64,000 nucleotides of DNA from Cytophagales bacterium (GTDB lineage Bacteria; Bacteroidota; Bacteroidia; Cytophagales; Cyclobacteriaceae): NCBI GenBank assembly GCA_033344775.1, contig JAWPMT010000006.1, positions 372,001 to 436,000 on the forward strand, given 5' to 3'. Shown one piece after another: positions 9,601-17,537 of the stretch (its first letter is position 1; each line of letters opens with the position of its first letter). Both the position numbers and the translations under genes were made by a program. The notes beneath the pieces were generated by a model. That model was given only the letters and a program-made list of their open reading frames with translations, had not been told where the DNA came from and did no database searches.

Positions 9601-9713
9601 CCATATCATTGAAAAAGAAACATGAGCCTATTTATTACGTTATTGCGAGCTTATTGATCCTGGCAATGATCACTTTTTGGGTCGTGAGAAGAAGAAAATC
9701 GCTGGCCGTTTAA
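6684..9713 (+). CDS. TPR-CHAT protease-like protein, exported and anchored by a C-terminal helix
   Basis: 1009 residues. There is an N-terminal signal peptide (MPLRIATVLSCLFVSQLLFA, then Q). TPR repeats cover about 40-400, for example AREYFLQSLELNNEDFNVWN and LGSAYVEMGEYQKALEYLNE. A linker helical region follows, then a CHAT (caspase HetF associated with TPRs) domain of about 640-970. The CHAT catalytic dyad is visible as HLAMHA (H833) and SACETG (C880), followed by GEGALSLARAFSYAGSPSVI. A hydrophobic helix (YYVIASLLILAMITFWVV) and a basic tail close the protein, giving an outside-facing or periplasmic protease domain tethered to a membrane. The substrate is unknown and no partner gene is adjacent. 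CHAT proteins are known as caspase-like peptidases in several bacterial systems. Confidence 0.92.
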   Translation: MPLRIATVLSCLFVSQLLFAQSSYEKAFQNFDIADSLSEHSEKFDRVHDLLDQARTSFSAMDSMKMVFQCDFLKVKALFTAGELEACISISKEAQEIITDGPHDTLRSYHQYYRGMSHFNARQYVQAGEELSKLEAIMQTPVEDQKFRIESKRYFAMTQTFLQQYDEVAAGYLDAMELLGQLPDSKYKVETSIKVLDKLATNYMQIGATDKGFSALQEALSLNSKFEEFYSPATEALILNTYGATYISLGFRAKAREYFLQSLELNNEDFNVWNNLAITYKHEQNYEEAVSIYKELLGRDLNQRQFALIRNNLGSAYVEMGEYQKALEYLNEAEQMNRQLNRRSSLIITLALMGLSYHNTNQWDKAESRYHEARELIGSNSPEISFMSSQNFWSMKDTAQAINYAKKAVFKSDSTFNSRTVSASHFRQTMEGQRWLIELYDHLSHDQPEVHRQEIVELCRKAHQYLTSFKDAYHGPVLEITDESLFLYEQGIRNSMLLANKAGSTEPISTAFLFSEWSKFQALGAELQIKNEQSKYNLPTEILDLAADLKSKENVLKSQIENSAKDTARTAFYSKQLFMNRKSQDSLLNIIRTNYPRYNQLRYGNKVLSAKEIQGKLSPHEAFIEYFQGDTTSYVFTVTKSNLQVQPIELDTDTLIAHFRDYFKPETFSNDITSLNEISHHIYRSYVAPALTPLDPSVTELIVVPDGSLAYIPFDILLTENAPEAQDWSYLIHQYQIHYAYSASLYFNEFSSLSTNNEYLAFAPEYPESPEDTLFNSRLGRFRNQVTPLKHNKAEVDFIGTQFQGLGFFGKAANEENFKEHIGQYGVLHLAMHAVLDDEDPMNSKLVFTHSEDTLEDDVLYAFEIYNMQIPSQLTVLSACETGYGKLAKGEGALSLARAFSYAGSPSVIMSHWPVDDQTTAQLMQHLYESLADGKPKSEALRAAKLEFLKTAHPAQQHPFFWGSFVVMGDDTPISLKKKHEPIYYVIASLLILAMITFWVVRRRKSLAV

Positions 9714-9729
9714 TGAGTACCGGAAGCCT

Positions 9730-10389
9730 CTAAAGTTGCCGAAAGTGTTGGATCACTTGATCAAATCCTTTGACCAGCATCGTTCCGCGGTTCATGCGAT
9801 TACTCAATACAGGCTCACGCTGAATACCAATACAAGTCAACCCGGCGTTGAGGGCTGAGGTCATCCCATTAGGACTGTCTTCGAAAGCAACAATTTCTTC
9901 TTTTTGCAAGCCGAGTCCGGCCACTCCTTTGAGGTAGGGTTCGGCATGCGGCTTCACGTTTTCAACTTCATTGTGACTGACCAGCACTTGGAAGCGATCA
10001 TAAAGATTGAGCCTTCTCAGGGTCAACGAAACATCTCTTCTACCACTTCCGGTCACGATTCCCAATAAGCAACCCCGTTCCTCAAAAAAATCGATCGCTT
10101 CCAGGGCATGGGGCATCAATGGAACGGCCTCTTTTTCCAACATTTCGCTGGTATGCACATCAAAAGCATTGGTTACTTCCTCTGGTGTGGTGGGCAGGTT
10201 CAATTCTTTGATAAAGTCAGGACTGCTCTTCGAAAGCGGAATACCTGCCATCTTTTGGTTGTAGTATTCCATGTCGATTTCCACGTTGAAGTCACGTTTG
10301 AATAAATCGCGGGCACTGCGAAAATGAAACGTTTCTGAATCCACAAGTGTGCCATCAAAATCGAAAAGAATTCCTTTGGGAAATTGCAT
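9730..10389 (-). CDS. HAD-family phosphatase / beta-phosphoglucomutase-like hydrolase
   Basis: 219 residues. Motif I is FDFDGTLVDS, with nucleophile D10 and acid/base D12. Motif II lies in GIVTGSG, motif III is the lysine in NVKPHAEPY, and motif IV is VAFEDSPNGMTSA. The cap between residues of about 16 and 80 is the small helical C1 type of the beta-phosphoglucomutase subfamily. It probably dephosphorylates or isomerises a small sugar phosphate; the substrate cannot be read from sequence. Convergent with the CHAT gene, 16 nt apart. Confidence 0.9.
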   Translation of the reverse strand: MQFPKGILFDFDGTLVDSETFHFRSARDLFKRDFNVEIDMEYYNQKMAGIPLSKSSPDFIKELNLPTTPEEVTNAFDVHTSEMLEKEAVPLMPHALEAIDFFEERGCLLGIVTGSGRRDVSLTLRRLNLYDRFQVLVSHNEVENVKPHAEPYLKGVAGLGLQKEEIVAFEDSPNGMTSALNAGLTCIGIQREPVLSNRMNRGTMLVKGFDQVIQHFRQL

Positions 10390-10485
10390 GCGTTTTGTTT
10401 TTTGCGAAGCTAGGAAAAAGAAAACTGGAGAACGCTACTGATCATAAAATCATAACTTAGAAGCGTCTATATCTAATCAAAGATC

Positions 10486-10893
10486 ATGGAGCCAATACTT
10501 AAATTTTTTGGAAAAGACCTGGAAGAGATCACAATGATGGAATGGCTGGCAAGTAAACCCGAGATACTTCAGCCGATTGCCCTCAAATGGTTCGAGATCG
10601 TCAAGTCCTGTGGTCCTGATGTGCAAGATATCTTTCACGATGGCTACCCGATTGGATGTGTAGAGGATGCCCCTTTTGCTTATGTCAATGCCTATAGCAA
10701 GCATGTCAATCTAGGATTCTTTTATGGAGCGGATCTTCCCGACGAAAAAGGAGTCTTAGAAGGCTCTGGCAAACGAATGCGACACATCAAACTTAGGCCG
10801 GGCGAAGAACAAGATGAATCGTACATCAAATTATTGATCAATGTGGCCTATGCCGATATCAAGGAAAGATTGGTCCTTGAAAATCGCGGCTGA
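10486..10893 (+). CDS. DUF1801-domain protein
   Basis: 135 residues. The C-terminal block (VNLGFFYGADLPDEKGVLEG, then SGKRMRHIKLRPGEE) matches the DUF1801 (PF08818) signature of a conserved N-L-G-F-x-x-G and G-x-G-K-R-M-R-H. Function of the family is not established. Cytoplasmic, no signal peptide. It stands alone between the divergent HAD gene and convergent lipA, with a strong terminator hairpin just after the stop. Confidence 0.85.
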   Translation: MEPILKFFGKDLEEITMMEWLASKPEILQPIALKWFEIVKSCGPDVQDIFHDGYPIGCVEDAPFAYVNAYSKHVNLGFFYGADLPDEKGVLEGSGKRMRHIKLRPGEEQDESYIKLLINVAYADIKERLVLENRG

Positions 10894-10900
10894 GATAAAC

Positions 10901-10925
10901 AAAAAAGGTGCCTTGATCAGGCACC
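10901..10925 (-). terminator. Rho-independent terminator downstream of lipA
   Basis: Stem GGTGCCT (10907-10913) / AGGCACC (10919-10925), loop of 5 nt. Read on the minus strand it is followed by six T, which suits termination of lipA. On the plus strand it could also end the DUF1801 transcript. Confidence 0.75.
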
Positions 10926-10951
10926 CTCTGTTATTTTCTAAAAGTTCTTGC

Positions 10952-11836
10952 TTAAATCGGAACGTTCACGTGTCTTTCGGCGTGATACGATGATCGTACC
11001 AATGGTCCGGACTCCACGTATTTCAAGCCTCTTTTCAGGCCTTCTTCCTTATACGCTTCAAATTGATCCGGGTGAATGAACTCAGCCACTTCGATGTGCA
11101 TTTTGGTCGGCTGCAGGTATTGTCCCAGTGTAAGGATATCCAGTCCATTTTCCACCAGGTCATCCATGGCCTTGTGTACTTCATCCTGCGTTTCTCCCAA
11201 TCCTAGCATAATACCTGATTTGGTGCGCATTCCGGCATCTTTGGTACGCTGAGTTTGTTCCAGACTTCTGGCATATTTCGCTTGTGGACGTACCCTTCTG
11301 TAAAGTCGCTCTACCGTTTCCATGTTATGGGAAACTACTTCCTGACCGGGCTCAATCATTCTCGCCAGTGCTTCCCATTTGCCTTTCACATCGGGGATCA
11401 GCGTTTCAATGGTGGTTTCAGGGCTTAGTTCCTTCACATTGGCTACAGTTTGGTACCATATCTCTGCTCCGCGATCTTTCAATTCGTCACGGTTGACACT
11501 GGTGATCACCGCATGCTTTACACCCATGGTTTTGATGGCTTCTGCCACTCGCATGGGCTCTTCCTGATCATATTCCGGTGGTCTCCCTGTCGCTACAGCG
11601 CAGAATGTACAGCTTCTGGTACACACATTACCAAGGATCATGAAGGTGGCCGTTCCGGCTCCCCAGCACTCACCCATGTTTGGGCAATTGCCACTTTCGC
11701 AGATCGTATGGAGTTTATTCTCATCGACGATCTTTCGAACTTTTCTATATTCTGGCCCAACAGGCAACTTCACTCTCAGCCAGTTTGGCTTTTTCTTCCG
11801 CACTTCCTGTGCTTCGACGGTGGGCAATTCTATCAT
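10952..11836 (-). CDS. lipA: Lipoyl synthase
   Basis: 294 residues from ATG 11836. A longer start at 11887 would overlap the upstream gene and adds no family sequence. LipA is a radical-SAM enzyme that inserts two sulphurs into octanoyl groups on lipoyl domains. Both Fe-S cluster motifs are visible: the auxiliary cluster [12 protein letters not shown] and the SAM cluster CTRSCTFC. The invariant GTATFMILG and the C-terminal [11 protein letters not shown] with its R-S-S-Y motif are also present. It would serve the 2-oxoacid dehydrogenase complexes, one E1 of which is encoded at 15.4-17.4 kb. It lies 32 nt downstream of a beta-barrel-like gene on the same strand. Confidence 0.97.
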   Translation of the reverse strand: MIELPTVEAQEVRKKKPNWLRVKLPVGPEYRKVRKIVDENKLHTICESGNCPNMGECWGAGTATFMILGNVCTRSCTFCAVATGRPPEYDQEEPMRVAEAIKTMGVKHAVITSVNRDELKDRGAEIWYQTVANVKELSPETTIETLIPDVKGKWEALARMIEPGQEVVSHNMETVERLYRRVRPQAKYARSLEQTQRTKDAGMRTKSGIMLGLGETQDEVHKAMDDLVENGLDILTLGQYLQPTKMHIEVAEFIHPDQFEAYKEEGLKRGLKYVESGPLVRSSYHAERHVNVPI

Positions 11837-11868
11837 GATTTCTTTCTGTCTATTGGATTTCCGGGGCG

Positions 11869-12600
11869 CTATTTTCTGGAGCCCCAAAATAAGGTAAAGA
11901 ATCCCGAAGTATACAGGGCACTGTTATTCTGTGTAGGCACAAGAATGATTTCCCTGGTAAATACTTCAGCTGCAAGACCGATTTCCAGCCCTGCTACATT
12001 TTTTCGAAATGTTCCGAATTCGAAAATTACGGATGCCTTTCCGTTCATTCCCGGAACGATCTTTGACTCCCCAAGTCCCTGCAACAATTTCCCGGAGCCT
12101 TGAATGGCGTTCGGACTGGTGTGTCGGTTGGGGTCGTAAATTTCACTTTCTCCTCCACTAAGTACATAATAGGGTGCTTCTAAACCAATGGACGGACCGG
12201 CAGCAGCCAATACGTTGATCTGCACACCTTGTTGAGGTGCTTTTCTGAACATGATTCTTTCTACGCCATATTGCCCCCGGAGGGCATAGAGAAAATTCTG
12301 CTTTCCAAAAATGAAAGAAGTACCAGTGGTTTGAGAAATATAGCGTTGCTCCTTTGGATGTTTCACATTAAGGATGTCGAAACTGATCGTCCGATAGGTG
12401 TTTTCTTTTGATCTTCTGGACCATTTGAGACTCAGTCCTCCGATCAACCCGGAGTTTGTATTCTTATTGATGCCCCAGGTAAATTCTCGGCTGTAATCAA
12501 ATTCCTCTTCTTCGATCTGCCCCAAAGCCAGTAATGGAGACAAAAAGAGCACCATCAGAAGTTTGTGATTCAATTTTAGCATAGGAATATTCGCATTCAT
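11869..12600 (-). CDS. Outer-membrane beta-barrel-like protein, paralogue 1
   Basis: 243 residues, with an N-terminal signal (hydrophobic [14 protein letters not shown], then Q). The mature protein is rich in alternating beta strands and aromatic residues and ends in F-x-L-F-W-G-S-R-K. It is highly similar over its full length to the next gene (shared segments include [18 protein letters not shown] and QGVQIN). It resembles uncharacterised Bacteroidota outer-membrane proteins; function unknown. The pair arose by a tandem duplication whose scar is described among the findings. Confidence 0.8.
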   Translation of the reverse strand: MNANIPMLKLNHKLLMVLFLSPLLALGQIEEEEFDYSREFTWGINKNTNSGLIGGLSLKWSRRSKENTYRTISFDILNVKHPKEQRYISQTTGTSFIFGKQNFLYALRGQYGVERIMFRKAPQQGVQINVLAAAGPSIGLEAPYYVLSGGESEIYDPNRHTSPNAIQGSGKLLQGLGESKIVPGMNGKASVIFEFGTFRKNVAGLEIGLAAEVFTREIILVPTQNNSALYTSGFFTLFWGSRK

Positions 12601-12629
12601 ACTACAAACGCATTTACAAAATTAATGGT

Positions 12630-12649
12630 TTGATCATGCATATAAAATC
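12630..12649 (+). repeat. Duplicated 5' fragment of the OsmC gene (duplication scar)
   Basis: 20 nt, TTGATCATGCATATAAAATC, identical to 13456-13475 where they span the start of the OsmC gene (ATG at 13462). Here the reading frame is lost after a few codons. The copy lies at the same relative position upstream of paralogue 1, so the duplicated unit is 826 bp long. Confidence 0.75.
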
Positions 12650-12696
12650 ACTACCTGTTTTTATCTCTATGTACCAGCCTGGCAGCAAACAAGGGT

Positions 12697-13428
12697 CTAT
12701 TTCCTTGATCCCCAAAAAAGTGTAAAAAACGCCGAAGTATAAATTGCCCTGTTGGCATGTGTGGGTACAATGATGATTTTTCTGGAAAACGCTTCTGCTG
12801 CTAATCCCAGTTCCAGGCCTACCACATTTTTCCTAAAGGTTCCAAACTCAAAAAGCACCGATGATCTGACATTGAGTCCTGGAATCAACTTTGACTCTCC
12901 GAGCCCCTGAAAAAGACGGCCGCTACCCTGAATAGAAAATGGAGAGGTATGTAAATTTGGATCATACACCTCTGTAGAACCTCCCGCCAAGACATAGTAT
13001 GGGGCTTCTATTCCCAAACTTGGCCCTCCGGCCGCATTAACATTGATCTGAACCCCCTGTTGTGAAGCTTTTCTAAAAATGATTCTTTCTATGCCATAAT
13101 GACCTCTGATCGAGTACAGAAAGTTCTGTTTGCCGAAAATGAAGGAACTTCCCGTTGGCCCCTGAGGGACTCTTAATTCTTTGGGGTGCTTAACATTCAG
13201 TACGTCTAATCCGAAAGTGCGATAAGTCTGGTCTCCTGATTTACGTGCTAGTTTAAAACTGAAGCCACCAATTAAACCTGAGTTCGTGTTTTTATTGATG
13301 CCCCAGGTAAATTCTCGACTGTAACCAAATTCCTCCGTGTCAATTTGTCCTAAAACCACCATCGGCACCAAAAAGACGAGCAGTAGAAGTTTGTGATTCA
13401 ATTTTAGCATAGGAATATTTGCACTCAT
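12697..13428 (-). CDS. Outer-membrane beta-barrel-like protein, paralogue 2
   Basis: 243 residues from ATG 13428. An upstream start at 13467 is possible, but the chosen start gives the same length and N-terminus ([12 protein letters not shown]) as paralogue 1. Signal peptide LLLVFLVPMVVLG, then Q. Beta-rich throughout with the same C-terminal [10 protein letters not shown], compatible with an outer-membrane barrel. Divergent from the OsmC gene across only 33 nt, so the promoters must overlap. Function unknown. Confidence 0.8.
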   Translation of the reverse strand: MSANIPMLKLNHKLLLLVFLVPMVVLGQIDTEEFGYSREFTWGINKNTNSGLIGGFSFKLARKSGDQTYRTFGLDVLNVKHPKELRVPQGPTGSSFIFGKQNFLYSIRGHYGIERIIFRKASQQGVQINVNAAGGPSLGIEAPYYVLAGGSTEVYDPNLHTSPFSIQGSGRLFQGLGESKLIPGLNVRSSVLFEFGTFRKNVVGLELGLAAEAFSRKIIIVPTHANRAIYTSAFFTLFWGSRK

Positions 13429-13461
13429 ACAAGTAACATATTTACAAACCATTGGTTGATC

Positions 13462-13863
13462 ATGCATATAAAATCTTACTACACTGGAGATTTAAGAACT
13501 GAGGCGCAACACCTGAAGTCCGGGACCCAAATCATCACTGATGCCCCCGTGGACAACCACGGAAAAGGAGAGTCGTTTTCCCCAACCGATCTGGTGGCCG
13601 GTGCCTTGACTTCCTGCATGATGACCATTATGGGCATTGAAGCCAACAAATTAGGGATTGATATTCGAGGGATTTCAGCTGAAACGACGAAGATCATGTC
13701 GGCAGACCCAAGGAAAATCTCCAAAATTCGCATCGCTTTCTCCTGGCCTGAATGTAACCTGAGTGAGGAACACATTCAACACCTGAAAGAAAAAGCGTTG
13801 ACTTGTCCGGTAGCGTTGAGTTTATCAGCAGACCTCTCGCAAGAAGTCAGTTTCGATTTTTAA
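13462..13863 (+). CDS. OsmC/Ohr-family protein
   Basis: 133 residues from ATG 13462. The family reduces organic hydroperoxides with two cysteines. Both are present: C52 in GALTSCMMTIMG and C115 in ALTCPVALS. The family's GESFSPTDLVAGALTSC block is clear. The general OsmC branch fits better than Ohr. Cytoplasmic. The next gene on the other strand is the thiol-redox protein YtxJ, so this is a small redox neighbourhood (inference). Confidence 0.92.
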   Translation: MHIKSYYTGDLRTEAQHLKSGTQIITDAPVDNHGKGESFSPTDLVAGALTSCMMTIMGIEANKLGIDIRGISAETTKIMSADPRKISKIRIAFSWPECNLSEEHIQHLKEKALTCPVALSLSADLSQEVSFDF

Positions 13864-13887
13864 TGCTGTTAAAACACTAAAACAAGG

Positions 13888-14229
13888 TTAGCCGTTCACT
13901 ACCTTATTCAGTGATTGGTAATCGACACCAAAATGTGAGGCGTCATGAATGGACTCCCCGTTTTTGATCACTAGTACTTGTGGTGATTGATGGGGAACGC
14001 CAAACTTCTCAGCAATTTTGTTGGATATGTCTCTGAATCTTATCAGGTCCAAATAGAAAATCTCAGAGTTTTTCATCTCAGATTCATCCCAATTGCGCTC
14101 CAATCGATTGAGGGTAGCGGCACTGATCGAACAACGGGTGCTGTGTTTAAACAAGATCACTGGCTTCTCTTCAGACAAAGTGGTCACTTCATCCAGGTCC
14201 TCTACTTTTTCTAATCTATTCCAGTTCAT
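13888..14229 (-). CDS. ytxJ: YtxJ/BrxC-type bacillithiol-system redox protein
   Basis: 113 residues from ATG 14229, which lies 4 nt after the preceding gene's stop; a longer start would overlap that gene. It has a thioredoxin-like fold with a single active cysteine, C33, in VILFKHSTRCSIS, the signature of YtxJ (BrxC), a monothiol bacilliredoxin-like protein. A cis-proline follows in HQSPQVLVIKNG. In Firmicutes this family acts with bacillithiol; Bacteroidota are known to carry bacillithiol genes too. Probably translated together with the upstream repeat protein. Confidence 0.88.
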   Translation of the reverse strand: MNWNRLEKVEDLDEVTTLSEEKPVILFKHSTRCSISAATLNRLERNWDESEMKNSEIFYLDLIRFRDISNKIAEKFGVPHQSPQVLVIKNGESIHDASHFGVDYQSLNKVVNG

Positions 14230-14233
14230 GGCA

Positions 14234-15322
14234 TCAATTATTCCAAATCTCTCTTTCTTTTCTGTCAAATTTCGGTTTCGAAACTTTTTTTCTAACACCT
14301 TTAGGTGCTTCAGAGTTCCGGGAAAATCCAGTCCAGAAAATGTTCCATCGCCTCATGCCATCCCGAACCGTCTCATTGGCCACCAAAACGGATCTTTTAT
14401 AGCGGTAACTAGGATGCAAATTTCTTCCGGGCTTTTTCGGCTTGAGTTTGTAAGGTCCCATCCATCGGGATAGTTGGATTGACCGTGAAGACAGGTCTGG
14501 GCCATTGTAAAACCGGACATTAGACAAGAAGCTGGAAACATAGCGATTGGGAAAGATCGACTCCATCATTCTGCGCACCCTCAGGTTGAAAGACATGTAG
14601 CGACTATCTCTGGGTTTGACTTTCCATTTCACACCGAGGTAAGGTGAACTTGCATACCTTGGAATGGACGGGTTGTCTTTGCGTGTAAATGGTAACCCTT
14701 CGGAAAATCTCGGTGCGACTGGATAATCTTTTCTTGTAAATGGTTTGGGGCCACTAAACCGGGCGCGGGCCGGAATGTCCTTGCGAGTAAAAGGCTTGGG
14801 GCCGGAAAACTGTGCCAATCGCGGAAAATCTTTTATGGTAAAAGGTTTGCCTGCAGAGAAGCGAGCAGGTAAGGGGTTGTCTCTTCTCGTAAAAGGTTTT
14901 GGTCCCGAAAACTGCGCAAGAACAGGTCGGTCTTTGGCAGAAAAGGGAGAACCTAACGAAAAGCGGGGTTTCACCTTGTATCTTCCTTTGAATGGCGAAC
15001 CTATAGATAGTCTCGGTGCCGTAGCCCGACGAGCATTACGAAACGGGCTGCCTGAAGCAGAGAGAGGTTTTACATTGGCAATTCTCCCACTAAACGGAAT
15101 GCCTGAAGACGTGGGTGTGATCGTTTTGCCCTTGTTGGTCTTACCAAAAGACAGAAATGGGGCCGCCTTTTTTTGTTTTTTCTTGAAGAGCCGAAATTTC
15201 CTTGAAGTCCTGGAAGTTTTCAGCTTACGATCCGTATCCTCCAGTAGCTGGGCATGAAGTGCCCCTGAAAACACCATGAAAAAGGTGAATAGCAAGAGAG
15301 ATATCGTAAAACGGAGTTTCAA
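14234..15322 (-). CDS. Secreted basic protein with 17-residue tandem repeats
   Basis: 362 residues, TTG start at 15322 giving a signal peptide (KLRFTISLLLFTFFMVFSGA, then LHAQ). Residues of about 90-230 consist of about seven tandem units close to FSGPKPFTRKDIPARAR, period 17 residues (51 nt), with diverged units at both ends (LSIGSPF, YASSPYL). The whole protein is very basic. The C-terminal 130 residues are unique. I recognise no family. The repeat could form a beta-solenoid or bind a polyanion, but that is speculation. Followed 4 nt later by ytxJ. Confidence 0.75.
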   Translation of the reverse strand: MKLRFTISLLLFTFFMVFSGALHAQLLEDTDRKLKTSRTSRKFRLFKKKQKKAAPFLSFGKTNKGKTITPTSSGIPFSGRIANVKPLSASGSPFRNARRATAPRLSIGSPFKGRYKVKPRFSLGSPFSAKDRPVLAQFSGPKPFTRRDNPLPARFSAGKPFTIKDFPRLAQFSGPKPFTRKDIPARARFSGPKPFTRKDYPVAPRFSEGLPFTRKDNPSIPRYASSPYLGVKWKVKPRDSRYMSFNLRVRRMMESIFPNRYVSSFLSNVRFYNGPDLSSRSIQLSRWMGPYKLKPKKPGRNLHPSYRYKRSVLVANETVRDGMRRWNIFWTGFSRNSEAPKGVRKKVSKPKFDRKEREIWNN

Positions 15323-15393
15323 TGAGTGCTTTTGTCAAAGATTTACAATAAAAAGTACAAACTCAATAATTTTTTAGGTTACTGCATGTCTGA

Positions 15394-17364
15394 TCAGTAG
15401 GCAAGGATTTCTTTTACCTTCTCCTTTAACCGATCTTTTGGCAAAAAATTGTTCTCCAAAGCAGCCGCGAAAGGAACGGGAGTGTCGAGACTGGCTACTC
15501 GCATCACCGGTGCGTCCAGCGACTGGAAGCAGTTTTCCATGATCCAGCTGGCGATTTCGCCTCCAATTCCCCCAGTCATACAGTCTTCATGCAGGACAAT
15601 TGCTCGATTTGTTTTTTCCACCGATTGCTTTACGGTTTCCTGATCCCACGGCAACAGGGTCCGCAAATCGATGATCTCAATGCTTGCTTCTTGCTCCGCG
15701 GCATATTCCCTGGCCCAATGCACACCCATACCATACGTAACGATGGTCAGGTCTGTTCCCTCCTGTGCTATGGCCGCTTTACCAATCTCAATGTTGTAAT
15801 AATCAGTAGGTACTTCGCTACTCAGTGAGCGGTAGAGGTATTTGTGCTCAAAGTACAAAACAGGATTGGAATCTGCGATGGCAGCGGTCAACAAGCCTTT
15901 GGCATCTCGAGGATTGGAAGGATAGACGATTTTCAACCCTGGTGTGTGGAAAAACCAGGCTTCATTGCTCTGCGAGTGGAACGGTCCGGCACCCACACCG
16001 GCACCGGTAGGCATGCGTACGACTACATCGGCATTTTGATTCCACCGATAGTGGACCTTTGCCAGGTTGTTCACAATTTGATTGAAGCCACAGGTCACAA
16101 AATCTGCAAATTGCATTTCAACCACCGCCTTCATGCCAGCAATACTTAACCCAAGGCCTGCACCAACGATGGCCGATTCGCACAGCGGCGTATTTCTCAC
16201 TCGCTCCTTTCCGAATTTTTCCACGAAACCTTCGGTCACTTTGAATACCCCTCCATAATCCGCGATATCCTGACCCATCACCACCAAATCGGGGTGTTTT
16301 TCCATGCTTTGGAACAGACCTTCGGATATCGCGTCAACAAAACGTTTTTCTTCCGTCTTCTCGGAAGGGGCTACCGGAACGATTTCACTATTGTGATACA
16401 CATCTCCCAATTCCGTTGGAATATCTCCAGCGATTGCCTCTTCAGCAAAGGCTTCCTTTACGGACTTATTGATGACTTTTCTGATTTTTTCCTTTTCTGC
16501 TTCCAATTGCTTTTCATCGATCCCTTCCTTGATCAGAAAAGCTTCATAATTTTCTATAGGGTCTTTCTTAGCCCAATGTTCCATTAATTCCTTGGGGACA
16601 TATTTGGTCCCGGAAGCTTCTTCGTGGCCCCGCATACGGAAGGTACGCGCTTCAAAAATGATCGGTCGGGGGTTTTCCCTCACACTCTGGACCAACGGCT
16701 CAAGTTCATTGAGCACTTCCAGGATATTGTTGCCATCCACACTGTACGCTTCAATACCGTACGCAGGCCCTTTTACGGTGAAGGAATCAAAATTGAATTG
16801 CTCCCGGCTTGGGGTAGATAATCCATAGCCATTGTTTTCGATCACAAAAATGACCGGAAGGTTCCAGACTGAAGCCACATTGATCGATTCGTGGAAGTCG
16901 CCTTCACTGGAGCCACCATCTCCGGTAAAAACCAGCGTAGCCCGGCTTTCTTTTCGAAGCAGAGAAGATAAAGCGATCCCATCAGCGATCCCCATTTGCG
17001 GACCCAGATGGGAAATCATGCCTACAATGTTGTAGTCCTGTGTTCCAAAGTGAAAAGATCGATCTCGCCCTTTGGTAAAGCCATTGATCTTGCCCTGAAA
17101 CTGGGAAAACAATCGGGTAAAAGGAACGCCGCGACTCGTGAAAACACCCAGGTTTCGGTGCATGGGTAAAATGTATTCTTCATTTTCCAGCACCAGAGCG
17201 GATCCTACAGATATGGCCTCTTGTCCTATTCCCGAAAACCATTTGCTGATTTTGCCCTGACGAAGCAAGATCAGCATTTTTTCTTCAATCAGGCGAGGGG
17301 TGACCAGCGACTTATAAATCTCCAGTAACTGGTCATCATTTCTTTCTTTTCTGTCGAAATTCAT
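15394..17364 (-). CDS. Fused E1 alpha/beta subunit of a 2-oxoacid dehydrogenase (branched-chain/pyruvate type)
   Basis: 656 residues. The N-terminal half (1-310) is the thiamine-diphosphate-binding alpha subunit: GQEAISVGSALVL, then TGDGGSSEGDFHESINVASV with the GDG...N cofactor motif, then RMRGHEEASGTKYVP. The C-terminal half (about 330-656) is the beta subunit: RFVDAISEGL, GQDIADYGGVF, AVVEMQFADF, and YPSNPRDAKGLL. The two chains are fused, as often seen in Bacteroidota. It decarboxylates 2-oxoacids and passes the acyl group to a lipoylated E2, not encoded here. LipA at 10.9 kb supplies the lipoyl group. Confidence 0.95.
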   Translation of the reverse strand: MNFDRKERNDDQLLEIYKSLVTPRLIEEKMLILLRQGKISKWFSGIGQEAISVGSALVLENEEYILPMHRNLGVFTSRGVPFTRLFSQFQGKINGFTKGRDRSFHFGTQDYNIVGMISHLGPQMGIADGIALSSLLRKESRATLVFTGDGGSSEGDFHESINVASVWNLPVIFVIENNGYGLSTPSREQFNFDSFTVKGPAYGIEAYSVDGNNILEVLNELEPLVQSVRENPRPIIFEARTFRMRGHEEASGTKYVPKELMEHWAKKDPIENYEAFLIKEGIDEKQLEAEKEKIRKVINKSVKEAFAEEAIAGDIPTELGDVYHNSEIVPVAPSEKTEEKRFVDAISEGLFQSMEKHPDLVVMGQDIADYGGVFKVTEGFVEKFGKERVRNTPLCESAIVGAGLGLSIAGMKAVVEMQFADFVTCGFNQIVNNLAKVHYRWNQNADVVVRMPTGAGVGAGPFHSQSNEAWFFHTPGLKIVYPSNPRDAKGLLTAAIADSNPVLYFEHKYLYRSLSSEVPTDYYNIEIGKAAIAQEGTDLTIVTYGMGVHWAREYAAEQEASIEIIDLRTLLPWDQETVKQSVEKTNRAIVLHEDCMTGGIGGEIASWIMENCFQSLDAPVMRVASLDTPVPFAAALENNFLPKDRLKEKVKEILAY

Positions 17365-17470
17365 ATCTGCGGGGTGAAAAAATATCGCCGCAAATCTAGT
17401 GTTTTCAGGTAGTCCTTTAAGGAAGTAGTCGGTTTTTTAGATGGTGGGGTTATTTCAGGCGCAAAAGAGA

Positions 17471-17520
17471 TTCCGGTCTTTTTTCATCTTCTTTTGAATT
17501 TACGATGAAAAAACCCGGAA
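17471..17520. terminator. Long imperfect hairpin after the M28 peptidase gene
   Basis: Arms 17471-17488 (TTCCGGTCTTTTTTCATC) and 17504-17520 (GATGAAAAAACCCGGAA) pair over 16 bp with a bulge, around a 15-nt loop. The T run is inside the stem and not after it, so terminator function is uncertain. Confidence 0.4.
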
Positions 17521-17537
17521 TGACGCCCTCAATTTTA

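Noticed and set aside
11450-12103. 217-residue plus-strand frame across lipA and the barrel-like gene
   Set aside because: Lies antisense to two clear genes with family matches; a shadow frame.
12636-12696. Possible short gene starting with the OsmC-like ATG
   Set aside because: Only the first codons match osmC; it is the scar of a duplication.
14745-15257. 170-residue plus-strand frame with repeats
   Set aside because: Antisense copy of the 17-residue repeat gene, which has a signal peptide and sits in an operon; the periodicity is inherited.
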